Shown: positions 25,701-37,960, counted from the stretch's first letter. The stretch: 64,000 nt of DNA from Eutrigla gurnardus (GCA_963514095.1 OY741276.1:20571695-20635694); one strand, 5' to 3'. Notes: generated by a model not told the origin, from the sequence alone. Made by a program: numbers and translations.

Positions 25701-27050
25701 TTCAACGGCAACTCTCTCGAGGCAAAGCTAACATGTCTGGGCTAGTGCGATGTGGCAAACTTGTGAGCCAGGTCTACCGGAGCACCGGCTAGCCCCCCGT
25801 CGGAAAGCGTTACCTTTCTGACCCGACACACGGGTGGCTTTGCAGGCAACGCTGTCTGACCGAGGTTAGCCGGTGCTCATAAACTTAGCTCCCAACTTAA
25901 GAAGGGTAAGGCCCACTCGTATTAAACTGACACAGCAGCTTTCATTTTCGGTTAGCAATAATGTGCTAGCTTAAGTTAGCTCGCCGCTTAAACAGTAACG
26001 CGATCCTAGTTCGCGCAGTTAGACACAACAGAACCGTCAACATATCCGCAGGAGGAAAGAAAAATATATATATACATGTCCAGCAGTTCACATGGAAGTC
26101 AATGTCAGGAATCCAGCTAACCTTGTAGTGCTGTCATCGCCCCGCTTTCCTCTCGTCTTTCCCTCTCTCACTGCTATCCGTCCTGTCTCATTGAATAGTG
26201 TGAAAAGGGCAGTGCAGTGGACACAGCACGCAGGGTTTCGCCTGCCTGCCGACCTGTCAATGCTCGGAGCTAACGTTACGTAGCTAGTTGGCTAATAAGC
26301 GTACCCCGTTCGGAGTACAATGTATTACAACTACATTAATCCGGATGCAGTGTGATACACCCGAACATAGTTTAACATGTCGTTACGTTTGGTCTGCAAC
26401 GTCTTTCTACACGATAACGTAGAGGAAATATGCCCAATAATGTGGTTAAAGTTGACTGATAGCCCACGCTTAACGTTCGTATCGAAACGCTAGCCAGTAA
26501 GCCTGTAAACAAATGCGAGTTTATCTGTATTATTATCGTTCACGCGGGTTTAATTTTATATCGGCACTGGAGACGTTAAGATAGCATAAGCGGTTTAGCT
26601 AACGTAAGTTTACATCACATGCTTCCGAAATGTTCCTCGATCGGGCAGTAACTTGACTGTCGATAGTCGGGAAGCCAATTTGTTATGTAGCTAGCAAGCT
26701 AACGGCGTGTGGCTGAGGCTAGTATTGGACTAATTAGCTTTTCAGATTTGGGTAGAGGCCGTTAGAATTTGATTCAGGAAGTGCTAAAATAAACCAAATC
26801 CAGCGTAATATTTTGATCACGTTAAACGCTGTATCAAAAATGGCTAAATGTACGCAATATTTGCGCGCTTCAGTGTCTTCCAACAAGTAGACCGAGCCCG
26901 ACTGTCAGGGAGCTTTTGGTCAATTCGATTAACGTTACCTTCTTCTGAGTCTCTTCCCCTGAAACTACGGTCGTCGTCGTCATCCACGCTATCAAGTTCT
27001 TCTTCGTCGTTGTAATAATCCACCATAGGTGATATCAAAGTTGAAGCCAT
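19621..27050 (-). CDS. SUDS3: SUDS3, SIN3–HDAC corepressor subunit SDS3 (12 coding exons)
   Basis: SDS3 is a nuclear subunit of the SIN3A/SIN3B–HDAC1/2 corepressor; it bridges SIN3 and helps hold and activate the deacetylase. Joining 27050–26939, 25199–25130, 24994–24939, 24111–24040, 22821–22802, 22687–22531, 22331–22236, 22009–21948, 21848–21827, 21626–21521, 20626–20542 and 19719–19621 gives an intact frame of 318 codons plus TGA. The N-terminus is acidic (runs of Glu/Asp, residues 15–37). A long charged coiled coil follows (about 60–165; [34 protein letters not shown]), then a basic [15 protein letters not shown] stretch (about 170–184), [23 protein letters not shown], and a C-terminal region ([28 protein letters not shown], ending RRRSAA) corresponding to the capped-Tudor-like module of the family. 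The match to mammalian SUDS3 is near residue-for-residue. The chief difference is a shorter N-terminus without the Ala/Pro stretch. Intron 7 is an AT–AC intron. The gene is divergent from TAOK3. Confidence 0.97.
19720..20541 (-). other. SUDS3: SUDS3 intron 11
   Basis: GT–AG intron of 822 bp between the last two coding exons. No other feature seen. Confidence 0.8.
20542..20626 (-). CDS. SUDS3: SUDS3 coding exon 11
   Basis: Acceptor TGCACAG|GTACCA, donor AATGAG|GTGAGC. Encodes [20 protein letters not shown] and ISSVGTNE of the C-terminal domain. Confidence 0.96.
21521..21626 (-). CDS. SUDS3: SUDS3 coding exon 10
   Basis: Acceptor CTCTTCAG|TGTCCC, donor AGATG|GTGAAT. Encodes the Pro/Ser linker ([18 protein letters not shown]) and [16 protein letters not shown]. 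It is notably richer in GC than the flanking introns. Confidence 0.95.
21827..21848 (-). CDS. SUDS3: SUDS3 coding exon 9, 22-nt microexon
   Basis: Acceptor TTTTACAG|CTTAAG, donor GGCCAG|GTATGT. Encodes LKSPKRP plus one base of the next codon. The residues match the family exactly. Confidence 0.93.
21948..22009 (-). CDS. SUDS3: SUDS3 coding exon 8
   Basis: Follows the AC acceptor of intron 7; donor AATAAG|GTAAGT. Encodes [20 protein letters not shown] and K, identical to the family over this stretch. Confidence 0.95.
22010..22235 (-). other. SUDS3: SUDS3 intron 7: minor-class (U12) AT–AC intron
   Basis: On the minus strand this 226-bp intron begins ATATCCTT and ends AAC. Ten nucleotides before its end is TTCCTTAAC (22027–22019), a perfect match to the U12 branch-site consensus. 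No polypyrimidine tract lies before the acceptor. Only the AT–AC boundaries give the frame that restores the family sequence KPAPAQLNYLL. Using the nearby CAG instead would lose two residues and shift the frame. Confidence 0.92.
22236..22331 (-). CDS. SUDS3: SUDS3 coding exon 7
   Basis: Acceptor CACGTAG|ACTC. Encodes [20 protein letters not shown] and then [12 protein letters not shown]. There is no GT donor where the family alignment requires the exon to end; the exon ends CCAG and is followed directly by ATATCCTT. Confidence 0.95.
22531..22687 (-). CDS. SUDS3: SUDS3 coding exon 6
   Basis: Acceptor TTCTGCAG|ACAGAA, donor GGCG|GTAAGA. Encodes [20 protein letters not shown] through [11 protein letters not shown]. 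This is the longest and most conserved part of the coiled coil and the strongest single piece of evidence for SUDS3. Confidence 0.98.
22802..22821 (-). CDS. SUDS3: SUDS3 coding exon 5, 20-nt microexon
   Basis: Acceptor TTTCCAG|ATCTC, donor CTTGAG|GTGAGT. With the split first codon it encodes DLFLQLE, matching the family (ELFLQLE in human). Its length is not a multiple of three, so skipping would break the frame; it should be constitutive. Confidence 0.93.
22822..24039 (-). other. SUDS3: SUDS3 intron 4
   Basis: 1.2-kb GT–AG intron with no recognised exon, RNA gene or transposon. Contains a few A-tracts. Confidence 0.75.
24040..24111 (-). CDS. SUDS3: SUDS3 coding exon 4
   Basis: Acceptor CTGCAG|GTACAC, donor GCAG|GTAAAT. 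Encodes [20 protein letters not shown] and RNA, the middle of the coiled coil. Confidence 0.95.
24112..24938 (-). other. SUDS3: SUDS3 intron 3
   Basis: Ordinary GT–AG intron. It holds a 52-bp hairpin at 24700–24751, reported as a finding, and otherwise AT-rich sequence. Confidence 0.8.
24939..24994 (-). CDS. SUDS3: SUDS3 coding exon 3
   Basis: Acceptor TTGCAG|GATG, donor GAAG|GTAAGC. Encodes [18 protein letters not shown], the start of the coiled-coil segment. Confidence 0.96.
25130..25199 (-). CDS. SUDS3: SUDS3 coding exon 2
   Basis: Acceptor TTTTCCAG|ACACGG, donor GAGCA|GTAAGT. Encodes [20 protein letters not shown] and IKE, matching the SDS3 family just before the coiled coil. Confidence 0.95.
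25200..26938 (-). other. SUDS3: SUDS3 intron 1
   Basis: 1.7-kb intron with GT–AG ends. Rich in GCTAGC/GTTAGC-like words and locally CpG-containing, as often seen near fish promoters. No additional exon is recognised inside. Confidence 0.85.
26939..27050 (-). CDS. SUDS3: SUDS3 coding exon 1
   Basis: Starts at the ATG at 27050–27048 and encodes [20 protein letters not shown] followed by an Asp-rich stretch and RGRDSEE. The donor is AAG|GTAACG, leaving one base of the next codon. This start aligns with the acidic N-terminus of vertebrate SUDS3, and no better upstream ATG is seen. Confidence 0.93.
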
Positions 27051-28479
27051 TTGATCGCTAGGAAAATGTAAACAAACACAAAATAAACAATCGATTTGTG
27101 TTTCGCAGCTTGCTAGGAACAGCGCCTACAACTGGCAGGACCTCCGAGTGCCAAGCTGTCTGACCTTATGCCTGTATAAAATGTCTGTAATGTTAACCTG
27201 TAATATAAAAACATAATTTATTAAAAATGTAAAATTATTAAAGTAAATAATTTGAGATGAAGAATAACGTCAATGTAGGTTGTCTGTACTCGCACTGGAT
27301 TATACGGTAAAATATTCAATCAGGCATGTCGGCGAACATCAGGGTCTGTGGGGTCTCTTTGTTTTGGCTCCCGGTTTACTCGCTATCCATTTGTTTTTCT
27401 ACACAGAAAATGATCTGCGGAGTAAATGTTGGGGAAATCCACTCTTTTTCAATTAGGCCGCCGCCGATTACGATGTGTTGCTGCATCCTGTCTGATTTGC
27501 CATCAGCGTGTGTATCCAGTAGTTAACCCCATCACTCATGGGACAAAAACAATGGTAATGCCTGCTACTTGCATGTGTTTTTCAAACTTGATGTGGTCTT
27601 TCAGAATCTTTCAAGGCAGATAAGAATTTTGGATCACATGGCTGACAAAACATAACCGGAATATAGGACAGATTTGATCAATTCTGTTCAGGCTTATTTT
27701 GGTGTATGAATTCCACCAACCAGACTTTTAGACCTGCACTTTTTCATCGGTATTAGACTTATTTATGTTGTAATGTACCAATATGATGTATTTACTTGTC
27801 AATACATTTCCGAATTACGTATTGTGTTGCCTATACTATTCAATTAATGCTATTATTTGGTTCTGTTGACACAGTGCTTCTACAAAATAAAAAATACACG
27901 AATAAAAGTGTGTTATTTTCCAACCTAATTATGCTCGTCAAGTGTTTTAATCCGTACAAATGACTCACTTTCACCCGGATTCCAGGTAAATCATTCTGCT
28001 TTATGTGGTTTTAGGGACAGATATCTTCAAAACTGGGCAAATCACACCAACATCATTTTGATTGATATTGATATGAAATAGTAACTCAATGTAGAAGGGA
28101 CGACATGTATTTTGGTGTGAACTGTCCCTTTTAATAAATTCTTGACACTGACAAATTAGTTGAACTTCAAACATGCACCAGCAGGGGGCAGCATTGTACT
28201 GAGTATATTCAGGAGCTGATCTGACTTGCCATCACTGAAAGTTGCAACATAATCGGTGTGACTCAGTTCATGTATCTTTAATGGTTCGCAAAGGAAATAA
28301 GGTGCAATGTTGTTATCTTTTTGGTTTAAAGCAGCGTTTTGAATGGTATATGTACATATATATTCAACGCTATCTATTTGTTTTGCCGATTTTGGGGTCA
28401 ACCAATTGTGCATAAGGTGGCAAACGTTAAATGTAGTATTTGTGCAGAGCACGTCTGGAAAGTGCACACCCTTCACTAC
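27051..28479. other. Intergenic region between divergent SUDS3 and TAOK3
   Basis: About 1.4 kb between the SUDS3 start codon and the CpG-rich segment taken as the TAOK3 start. It should hold the SUDS3 5' UTR and promoter, near 27.05–27.2 kb. The middle is AT-rich. Near 28015–28135 the phrases GGGACAG and AACTGTCCC face each other about 110 bp apart and may mark an old MITE. Confidence 0.5.
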
Positions 28480-29160
28480 ATGAGACAACTTTATTTCCGG
28501 CCGTCTGTCAAAGTAGCTGTCAAACACGAGCGAGGGGTTGTGCTCCCGCTGCTCCGTCATTCAGGAAGTCCACGCCGACTGACAGCACTTCGCAAAGTCG
28601 CACTGACATCTTCAGAGTCGGACTAAATGTTCCCGAAGTGAGCACCGCCTGTCAGCGACGACGACTTTTACAAAAGGTGAGCGTCTTTTGTTTTCTCCTT
28701 CTCCGTTGTTGTTTTGCTGTCACCGTTTGTTTCCCCACACCAACTTAACCCCAACGGTTAACGGCTCGCGCTAGCCTCGCGCTCTCAAACTGCAACGATA
28801 CTTCCTCTTGCCTCAACGGCTAAACTACCCAAGCTAAACGTCAAAGCGGTTAAGAGCGGATGTAAACGTTGCACCTGAAGTTGAAAACGTCGCCTGGTTT
28901 TCGACGCTGGTTCGGCTTGTTGTTGTTTCAACGCCGCTTCGCTCGAACGTGGTGAGTACGGGAGACCAGCATCATACAAGTGCGTAGTTTTTTTTTTTAC
29001 GTCTCGAATGAAGTACATGTTTATTGATTGACGCGTTTGTGCACCTGCTTAAAAAAATATTTGGATATTTACGCCGTGAGCTGACGGAGGGAGACGCTCC
29101 GCCGTTTGTTTTTCGGGAGGTGAGTATGGAGAGCAAAGAGACGACAGGTTGTAATTAAGT
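28480..29160 (+). promoter_or_regulatory. CpG-rich segment, probable TAOK3 promoter and first-exon region
   Basis: CpG dinucleotides are dense here compared with the flanks, as in vertebrate CpG-island promoters. Three good splice donors face rightwards: AAAAG|GTGAGC (exon end 28676), CGTG|GTGAGT (28951) and GGGAG|GTGAGT (29119). This suggests one or more alternative non-coding first exons for the plus-strand gene. No TATA box is evident. Confidence 0.5.
28500..28676 (+). other. Candidate TAOK3 non-coding first exon
   Basis: CpG-rich, without a long ATG frame continuing past its consensus donor at 28677. The start is an estimate, since no transcript start can be read from sequence. Linking it to TAOK3 relies on orientation and on the head-to-head arrangement known for SUDS3 and TAOK3. 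Confidence 0.4.
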
Positions 29161-32100
29161 GAACAGTTATGGTTGTTTTTTTAAAGATGACAAGACGGTT
29201 TGAGGCTGAGTAAACTTGTCCCAGGTGTTATTTTAGCATTGTCACGCAATGTGCGCCAGTCTGCGCGAGTCTGTCACATCCGAAACGACCGTGGTACCTT
29301 CCGCTGCGTCCTACATTGTTGTGAGTGAGATGTTTTACTATCAACGCACATTCACGATGGCTCTCGGTGGAGACGGTGTAACCGTCCGCCGGGCTACACA
29401 TGACCCGAGCCACATTTCTACTACGTCCGTCTGCACTCGTTAATCAGTCGAGCGTCGTCGGCGCCCGTCACATTTGTTTCGTGTGATTTCGACTGCAATA
29501 GTGGCACGCGTTCGTTGTAGTAGCTCGTCATTCGTTCATCACGTCATTCATATATATAGGCTATATATTTAATTTAAAGTCCTTCCTGGCGAGAGTGCTG
29601 CAAGAGCTCCTGACGTGCACGCAGCAGCACGGTGCTTGGTTAAATAACCAGCGTTCAAAGTGAATGTAGGCTAACGTGACGCGCTTGAAATGGCAGATGT
29701 ACATAGCGAGCTGAGCACTAAAACACAAGCTGACCCAACATGATGTCATCTCTTGGGTGTGCGCGCGCGCGTCTGTGCATGAGTGAGAGGCATCACTGCT
29801 GAACTGTCATTTGTAAATATTTATTTTAAGAAACATACGCAGAAGAATTGAATCTCGTATTATGACATTTGCACATGCATGTCATTCAAATCGATGCATG
29901 TTCTGCATGTCTTTTTCTACTCGGAGGTGCAAAGCAGGGGATGGAAAACTCATTTCACACACGCTTGTTTCACATGACTTGTATTGAAGTAATGCAGAGT
30001 AAGAAAGAGAATACTATTGTTTTGTTAAGACTTGTGTTTTTCTTTACACTCTTTTTGCCATTAAGTCTCTGCTCCAGAGGTTCAGTGCCCTACTTCGGTT
30101 TTGCAGCGGACATGCCGTCGTTCAAAGGGCACAGGACTGTTGTGCAAGTCCTCCCCATTGTTCACATATCTGGTAGGCTCGGTCACAACCTGTTAACAAG
30201 CAACCAAGGGAGGGAACAGAAAGTGACACACTTCCTCGGGAGGGTGGTTTCGAGGGCAGCACAACATTTGTGATTTTACTTTGACTGGGTCATATTCAGG
30301 TAAATGTTTGAGTCATGCCGGGTGTTGTTGGTGCCGGCCACTGCAGCCTGAGAACGTTTCTTGAACAGCTGGACCCATCCGAGGTTAGCCACATCTGGTT
30401 AGGTAAAAGCTTTTTATTGTGAAAACCAAAGGGCCAAGAAATTGAAGACACTATTTCTTAATAGACACATAATCAATAGACTATTGTCTTTTTGGATGCA
30501 TCGTCAGGCACTTTAGTTTGGCCTTTGTTAAACACACTGGACGATACAGGTTTCCATATATAATGTCACAACAAGCTTCCTTTACAGGCAAGCATATTAT
30601 ATACAGTCATACGTTTTTATAGAGCTGTGTGAGAGATTATGGAGATGTTAGCCAGGAGTCTTCTCATGAATTTGCACAAATTCCTTAGAGCACAAGTGTT
30701 GTATGTGGCTTGACACTTGTAAAGGACACATCAGCTGCTGTTGACAATTGGCTGATGTGGCTGTCAGAGACCGGGGGCGGGATAGGGGGTTTTGAGCCAC
30801 ACATGCTCACACTGATGCCATAAGGGCATGCTCCCATTTGCCCCTCATTGCAGGTGTTAATCATGTTCAAGGCAAATGTCCAGGGCAGCCAGCTATATCA
30901 AAAAATATTGATATTCACAAGTCTGATTATCACATAGCTAATTTATCACTGATTCTCCATCATCATTAACAGTAGGCCTATATTGCATTTTATTAGCCAG
31001 ACATTATCCAAATGCACATTGGGACTAAAGCGGGAACATTTTCTCATCCTAAAAGCATTTTTTCATGGTTATTCTAAATCCGATTCACCAACCTCTCTTA
31101 ACTATACAAACTTGACATAAATTGCTCTTTTCAGCCTGATACATGCCACTTATTGCCACTAGCATAATCAACACCCTAAACGTAGCATATAAGGCGACCT
31201 GGCCTGTGCTGTTTGTGGACAAATATCATACACAAAAAGACTAAATGTGGTAGTCCTACCCTCAACAATCAGACATACAAAAAACAAGCCATGTTGTTTG
31301 TCCTGAACAAATTAATACAGTGGCCAGTGACTTGTCATGACTCGTACTACAGGGGTGGATCGCTCATGATTTTCTGCACTCAACACAATGTAGTTGTACA
31401 TGGTGGCATAGTTCTCTGTTGCTGTTGTCTGACAACAAGAATAGAGTACCAGGGCAACCAGTCATTTCTGCTTTGGCATAGACCATTGGCCAGACAACTA
31501 TTTTTACTTAAGAAGTTCCCTGACATGGGTTAATTAAACCAAATTAATGATGAAACCTGTATTGTGTTGTGTATGTAAATTATTATTTATTAGAAAGGTT
31601 CACTGTGAGGACTGTGCAGATGTGTCTGCAGCGACCACCACTGTAATACAACTCACAATTGTCTAATACCCGATCTGTACAACAATGTACTGTAAGGTGT
31701 CTTAAAATGTACCTCATTCAAACTTGAAACGAGCTGGAATATATGCAGGCAATCAGCTCGAGGTCACCATATAAGACACATCAAACAATCTTGCCAAAAA
31801 CAAACCTGTGTAGCAGCGGCTGCATGTACTCAGCAGAATGTTTACTGGCAGTTACATTAACTGTTAGCCATGCAAACTGTCCAAAACAATAAAAGTGAGC
31901 AAACTGTTTTGCAGTGCATGCATTGGTTGTTCTGGAGGCCTGTTAAATGAGTGAGAATTTAGCAGGCAGTCAATGGCAGTGCCGATATGGCCGAAAGTGT
32001 GAGGCACCACAACCACGAGAGGTCCTTCAGCATGCAAGCATCACTGGCCAACCAAAATATAATACACTTTGCTGTAGCAGAATACGAGATTAGCCGAGGA

Positions 32101-35045
32101 GAGAGGTGAACGCTCACAGATGCAGGCACACACGCGACTGGTCACATGATCCTCCTCGCAGAGATTATAATATACAATACTCCAGAGTATAATAACATAA
32201 TTTTATATTTTTTATATTTTCCATATTTACATACACCCCTAGTAATCACTCTACCTTACCATTCAAATTAGCAATAACGGAGAGAGCCAGAAGTGACAGA
32301 AAGTTTGCATCTTTAAGTTTGCATCTTTATCATTACTGCTGCACGGCATGCATCAGTCTTTTTAGATTGAGCCACTTTGGAGAGCATGCTCAAAATGCAG
32401 CATTTTTGGGTGGTAAAATATGTTGGCTTGGTATGGATGGAAGGCTAAAATGAAGGAGAGGGGGGAAAAAGGTGCATTTTCAAATTTAGCCAGCTTAGTG
32501 TGGGCATGACCTGACACTACCAGCAGACATGACATTGGCAGGAGGAGGTTTAAAGCCCTGGCAGCAGGCGCAAAAATGCCTTGCTCTGTAAAGGGGTTTG
32601 GATTATCTGGGTGTGTGTTTAATATATGAAATAAAATGGGTGGTGTCTCTCATCACACAATGGCTGTAATACAATAGTTACGGTAAATTCACAGCAGCAT
32701 AAATGGCCGCAACATTTAGTACCAAATGAATGTAATCGGAACCGTGATCTGTAGATGTTCTCATGGGGACAAATTGAATAGCAGGAAGGCACACCAGCAT
32801 GGTATAGAGCAGTGTGAAGGACATCTCCAAATTTAGTGGCCAGATTCAAACCCACATGGTGGCAAGGATCCAATATGCTGCAGAGTGTTTGAGAAAGACA
32901 GTCTTAGTGTGCTCTGAGTCTGTTCTTTTGCTTAGCCTAACCTCTGACCTTGATGAGTGAATTTGTCCTCATGGGAGCTGTAAAATATTACAATTACCTC
33001 ATGACTCTGCTCCTTAATCACAAACATGTCTTGTTTCTGTAGAGTGCCTATCCATATAATAGGCTATACCAGTTAATGTGTACAACACATCACTGTCTGC
33101 CGCTGTGTAAAATAGGCGTTACATTGCTGGTGTGACCTCCGTTTGCCTGTTTTAGCTTCTGCTTCACTGCTCTCCTAATGTGCTGCAGTGCCTAATGCAA
33201 TCTCTTGTCAGTCTCCGTTGAATCCTGACTTGTCTAATTTAAGAACAACCAGAAGGCATACAGGCAGGCTTTTGGCCTTACAGAACCTGGGCCGATTTTA
33301 ATTAGCAAAGGAAACAGTGCTTCAGACAACCTCGTCTGTCCCTGCTATGACTTAGTTCTGTGACTCTTCCTTCCTCCTATGTGAATGTCAAATTTAACAA
33401 GTTTACCTACTGACAGCAGGCCCACTGGTTGGCAAATATTTCTCATGGCTTTTCACCAATCCTGTAATAAGTTTGCTGGCTGTGTGCTAGGTCAGCTGTG
33501 CATATCCGTGAGACAGCCATTAAGATATTTTCCAAAAGTTGAAACCCTTGATGCAAGTGGAGAACGTCTTGGCAGGTTTTGCACTGCATCTAGGGCAACC
33601 TGTTGAAAGCAACATTGAATAATATGCATTTCTCCTCCCTGCTGACTAATCCATCTCAGCATCTTTCATAACTCTGCTGAAAGCGATGAACTTTTCTCCA
33701 CTTCCATGTGATGGAGGCCTGACTTTTGAAAAAAATATATCGGAGAATTGTCAGTTGAGCCTGTGCTACAGCAGTTTGGTGGTTTATGCCACGATAGCAG
33801 AGTGCATCAAATATTAAAGCGCTGCTGTCAGGCTTAATGTTCTGCAGTGATCTGGTTTAGCATGTCTAATATAGGAATGCTGTCTCAGATGACAAGGAGA
33901 ATTATGCCCTCCCTACCCCCCACCGCCCTCTACTAGCAGATGTGTTAACGCGCACAGCTTTTAATGATTATTTCAAAAGACAGCAAAACTCTGCAATGCT
34001 GCAAGATCATGGTCTTGTGAAGCCAGCAATCGAGAGAACCAGTACAGATATTTGGTAACAGGATTAATCTCCAGTAGCAGTAGTTAAATTAATTACCCAA
34101 GGACACATGCCCATGTTCACAGTGGGTGCCCAAGCCTTCTTTTGGTGGGCACCAAAGCTGTGTTCGTACCCAAGACAGACTCAACCCATCTATCTTCTCA
34201 ATTTAATTAAATGTGTGTTTAATTGAAAACTTCAGTTCTTAAGGGAAAATATATATTTTTATAATCCATCTGAAGGCTCAAAAGGCCAAGTCATAATCAG
34301 GAACTTCATCAGCATTTACTTCTGGATTTGATGGAAACTGTTTGCACCACTGACCATGATGGTAGTCACAGGGAAAAAATATGAAATGGATCTAGTCATG
34401 GCCCAGCAGCTGGTGCAGACCTGAGTCATGGCCTTGGTCTACTGAAAGCTGTCTCGCAGGGTGGGAAGTCACGGCCCAACAGATGTCTCATCAACAAATG
34501 CCTCCCTAGTGACTGTGCCACTTCTGCTTGTTCAGTCGACACCTCGCACTGCTGAAAATTGTCTTTGTCTGACCAACGAGTTTAGATCTTTAGTAAGCCA
34601 TAGGATCCATGTGTCATCCATTAAAATCTTCAATTTCAGTTTGTTTGGCATTTATTGTGGCATTTTAAATGTAGGCTTGTGTCTGGAGGGACATGCCTTC
34701 CTTTATTCACCTGGCATATCTCATACTTTTTCACGCCTTTCATAGGCTCTGTGCTAGTGTGACATCTGGCTTAACTTGTTTACCGCACGCAATACAGATA
34801 TGTTATATGCCAAAATGCAGAACAGATTGGTTGTTAAATACGTCATTCTATCTTGTGCATCACATGGACTGTTCTTCCTCACATTGTTTTCTTCCTCAAG
34901 CATACTAAACCCTCTGTCATAAGAGAGGCATTTTGGCAAGTCGACCTCACTGGGTGTGGGAGGTTAGCATGATCGACTTGATTACAGCCCTTCATTAGAA
35001 GCGCGTCTCCAATCCTCTGGCGAGGTTGCAGCTGTGACCATGAGT

Positions 35046-35063
35046 CCCCCCCCCCCCCCCCCC
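35046..35063. repeat. Poly-C tract
   Basis: Eighteen consecutive C residues. Such tracts can form G-quadruplex structure on the other strand and are error-prone in sequencing. Confidence 0.9.
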
Positions 35064-37719
35064 GTTTCAACCCCCATTATGTCTGGCTACATCTGTCTCC
35101 AGCTCTCCTGTGAAATCTGCAAGCGTCTCTCTGCTCTTCCATGACCAAGACAAGTTGAAGTGCTGGGGAATTAAGAGCAGCCATCATCATCACCCAAGGA
35201 GACATCACCATTGCTGATGGCTGCCTTGCCTTATCTCTGCCCACCACCACCACCCCTACTGGCTCCAGAGCTTAATTTAGCACGGCAGAATGAAGGGAAT
35301 GGCTAAGGCAGGAGTAATTTTAGAACAACATGGTTCACTGTAATAGAGGTCTTTAAAAAATTCAAAGTGTCATGTCATAGGCCTACAATTTGCATCCGTT
35401 CTGCTGACTCTCCTCTATATGCAAGCGGCTGGGAAAACTCCAGCGTGCGCTGCTAGCTTGAGAGTGGGGCATGTCAGCAAGACTTAGGATGCATGATTGT
35501 GATGGACACATTTGCTTATGTGAGTGGGGGTGAAGTAACACACTGCACCACACTGGTCTATTTTGGGAGCTTCCTTTTGACTGCCCAAAGCGCTTTTGTG
35601 TCTCTTCATAATTTCGACTCTCTTACTTTAGAACATGTTTCTGAACATGCCTTTCTTTTCTTTTAAAGTGCCATTGCAGAGCACATTTGACTGGTGTGTT
35701 GCTTGAGCACATTCACGGCAGCGCAGCAGTGGGCACTGTATCCAATATTGGTGTTATTTAATGACTGTTGACAAGCTTTCAGTCCATAGCATTACCAAAC
35801 GATGCAGGGCTTTTAAGGATGATGTCGCCTGGCAAGATTGCACAAAAGCTTTTTGGTCTGGATGCCACGGAACCTGATGTAAATGCTTGATAACTCCTCA
35901 TCTGTTGGGCCAAACCCACCCCTTCCCCCCAGTCCTAAGAGAAAATAGGCCTCTGCCCAAGCACCATGCAGCCCTAATGCTGTGACTGGACCACCTCCAT
36001 TGGGTCAAGTGGAGATTTGCCTCTGATGAATCTGGGGGAGATTGTGTTGCGCTCCCACCAGCCAGCAGTGAATCAGGCTAAATGTGACTTAAATTTCTTA
36101 TTTTTTAGTTAAGTCTGTGGCTCGGCCTGGCTGAATATATTGTTGCAGGATTCCCCACCAATAATTCATAGTTCAAGAAAACATCAAGGATAACAAATTA
36201 TGTTTAACAAAAGGACAACACAGTTTCTTACATTGTATTTCACCCAATAATTGCTGCCATTATCTCTCCTCTCAATAGACTGGACGTGAATGGTGCGTCA
36301 TATTACATAAGGAAACATAACAGTTTCTCATGAGAAAAAAAATAAATGCCACAAAGCGACTACTTCTGCCACCCTTTTCTTGCTTAACAGCCCATGCTAG
36401 GACAGCTTTGTATGCCTTTATGAACCCAGAGAGCCTGAGGTTGAACTGAACAATTGTCCAATTAAACTGTGACTTGGAGGAAACTCTGCCAGTCGACACC
36501 CCACCCCACTACTTCCCCTCACTCACTCTTGCTCTCGTTTCCTCTCATCATAACACAAATGAACCAGATGTGCAGCGTTGCAAAGCCAGGAGGCCACAAA
36601 CCCGAGGATAATTGCACGGGTGATATCGTCCCAGAGGGTAAGTGAGGAAACAGTTAAATCATCGAGTATCAAAGACGCCGATGCATGCACACACCCTTCC
36701 TGGCTCTTCATAGACCGCAGCCTTCATGACCCATGTCCAGCTATTGTTTCCTGGTGTGAGACAGGGGCCATGTCCGATAGGAAAGCCTATTGTTCATTCG
36801 GAACCAATCCACAGAGTAGGAGCAGGAAGCAGGCCAGTATTACTGTCGGCTTAGATGTCATGGTTCAAGTTACTTTTCCCACCAATAATCACAGGGTGGA
36901 TTTTATTGCTGATACACTATGTGATCACTGTAACACACAGCATAAGTAAGCAGTCATTTATTGATTCGCTTTTAAACGGTTTATCACCTCTAATAAATAA
37001 AGAACTTTGGTTATACGTCCCCACACATAATTTATAAGTCAAGATAATAAATGTCATCGAGGGAGGCAGCAAGTAGGATGAGTATATCTGCTCCCTGATA
37101 TCCTATAGTGGAACAGCTGCTGTCTTGTCCTGTCCCATGCAAGTCAGGCCGGTTGTTATTTGGTAGCTTCTAATGGTTGTTTAACAAAACGCCTCAATAC
37201 TTCAGTGCCTGGAGGTTTAAAGACCCAATGCTTAAGCTGCAGTTGGTATTTTTTTTATGTAATTGGCCTGACCAATCTAGAGCTTTATGTCTTGCATATA
37301 CACACTTTAAGCATGTAAATTTATTTTTTTTACTGTGTGTGTGTGTGTGTGTGAGTCCTGGATGAATCAGTACAGATCTGAAAGGGAAAGGGGGAGGCAA
37401 AGTTCTGAGCCTGAATTAATTCCCAAACTAATTGCGGGCAGACTTTTCAGGGGATAAAAAGCTGAAATGCTAAGTCCTAAAACCCATCGGCCCTCTCCCA
37501 CTCTGTGTAAACCTCAGTGATGATGTACATAATTTATACTGTCAGTGTATATTTGAAAAAGTAGAAGAGGAAGAGGCAAAACACAAGGGAAATGACTCGG
37601 TGGCCTAGATGCATGTTTCCTTTTTGGGGTTTCCCCTGATATATTTCCTCCTTCTCTCTGACTCTTTCATTTTGTCTGATCATTCTCTTTTTTCTTTTTG
37701 AAAGACAGAGGAGGGAAAG

Positions 37720-37960
37720 GGTTTAACACGCTCCTGCAAAATGACGTCTCCTGCAAAATTACATTCCCGTAAAACTAAACTGCGTTCTCAGTTTTGTTGC
37801 GAGGGAAACGTATTTTCTTCTGGATTACACTCACAGGTTCAAACAGCATAGAATCAAAACAAAATATGCTACAAAACCTATAGGTTTAGGAAACAAAACC
37901 ACTTAGGTTTGACTTTTGACCGACACACCACCCCAACTTCTGCAGACTAATTTGAAACTT
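37720..37960. repeat. Possible old interspersed repeat
   Basis: Phrases such as CTCCTGCAAAATGACGTCTCC, TTGCGAGGGAAACGTATTTTC and TAGGTTTAGGAAACAAAACC resemble a moderately abundant fish repeat. The ends are not defined and no inverted termini were found. Confidence 0.3.

Noticed and set aside
28015..28135. Possible MITE between the two genes (GGGACAG...AACTGTCCC)
   Set aside because: The inverted ends are short and imperfect and no target duplication is visible. Mentioned only in the intergenic entry.
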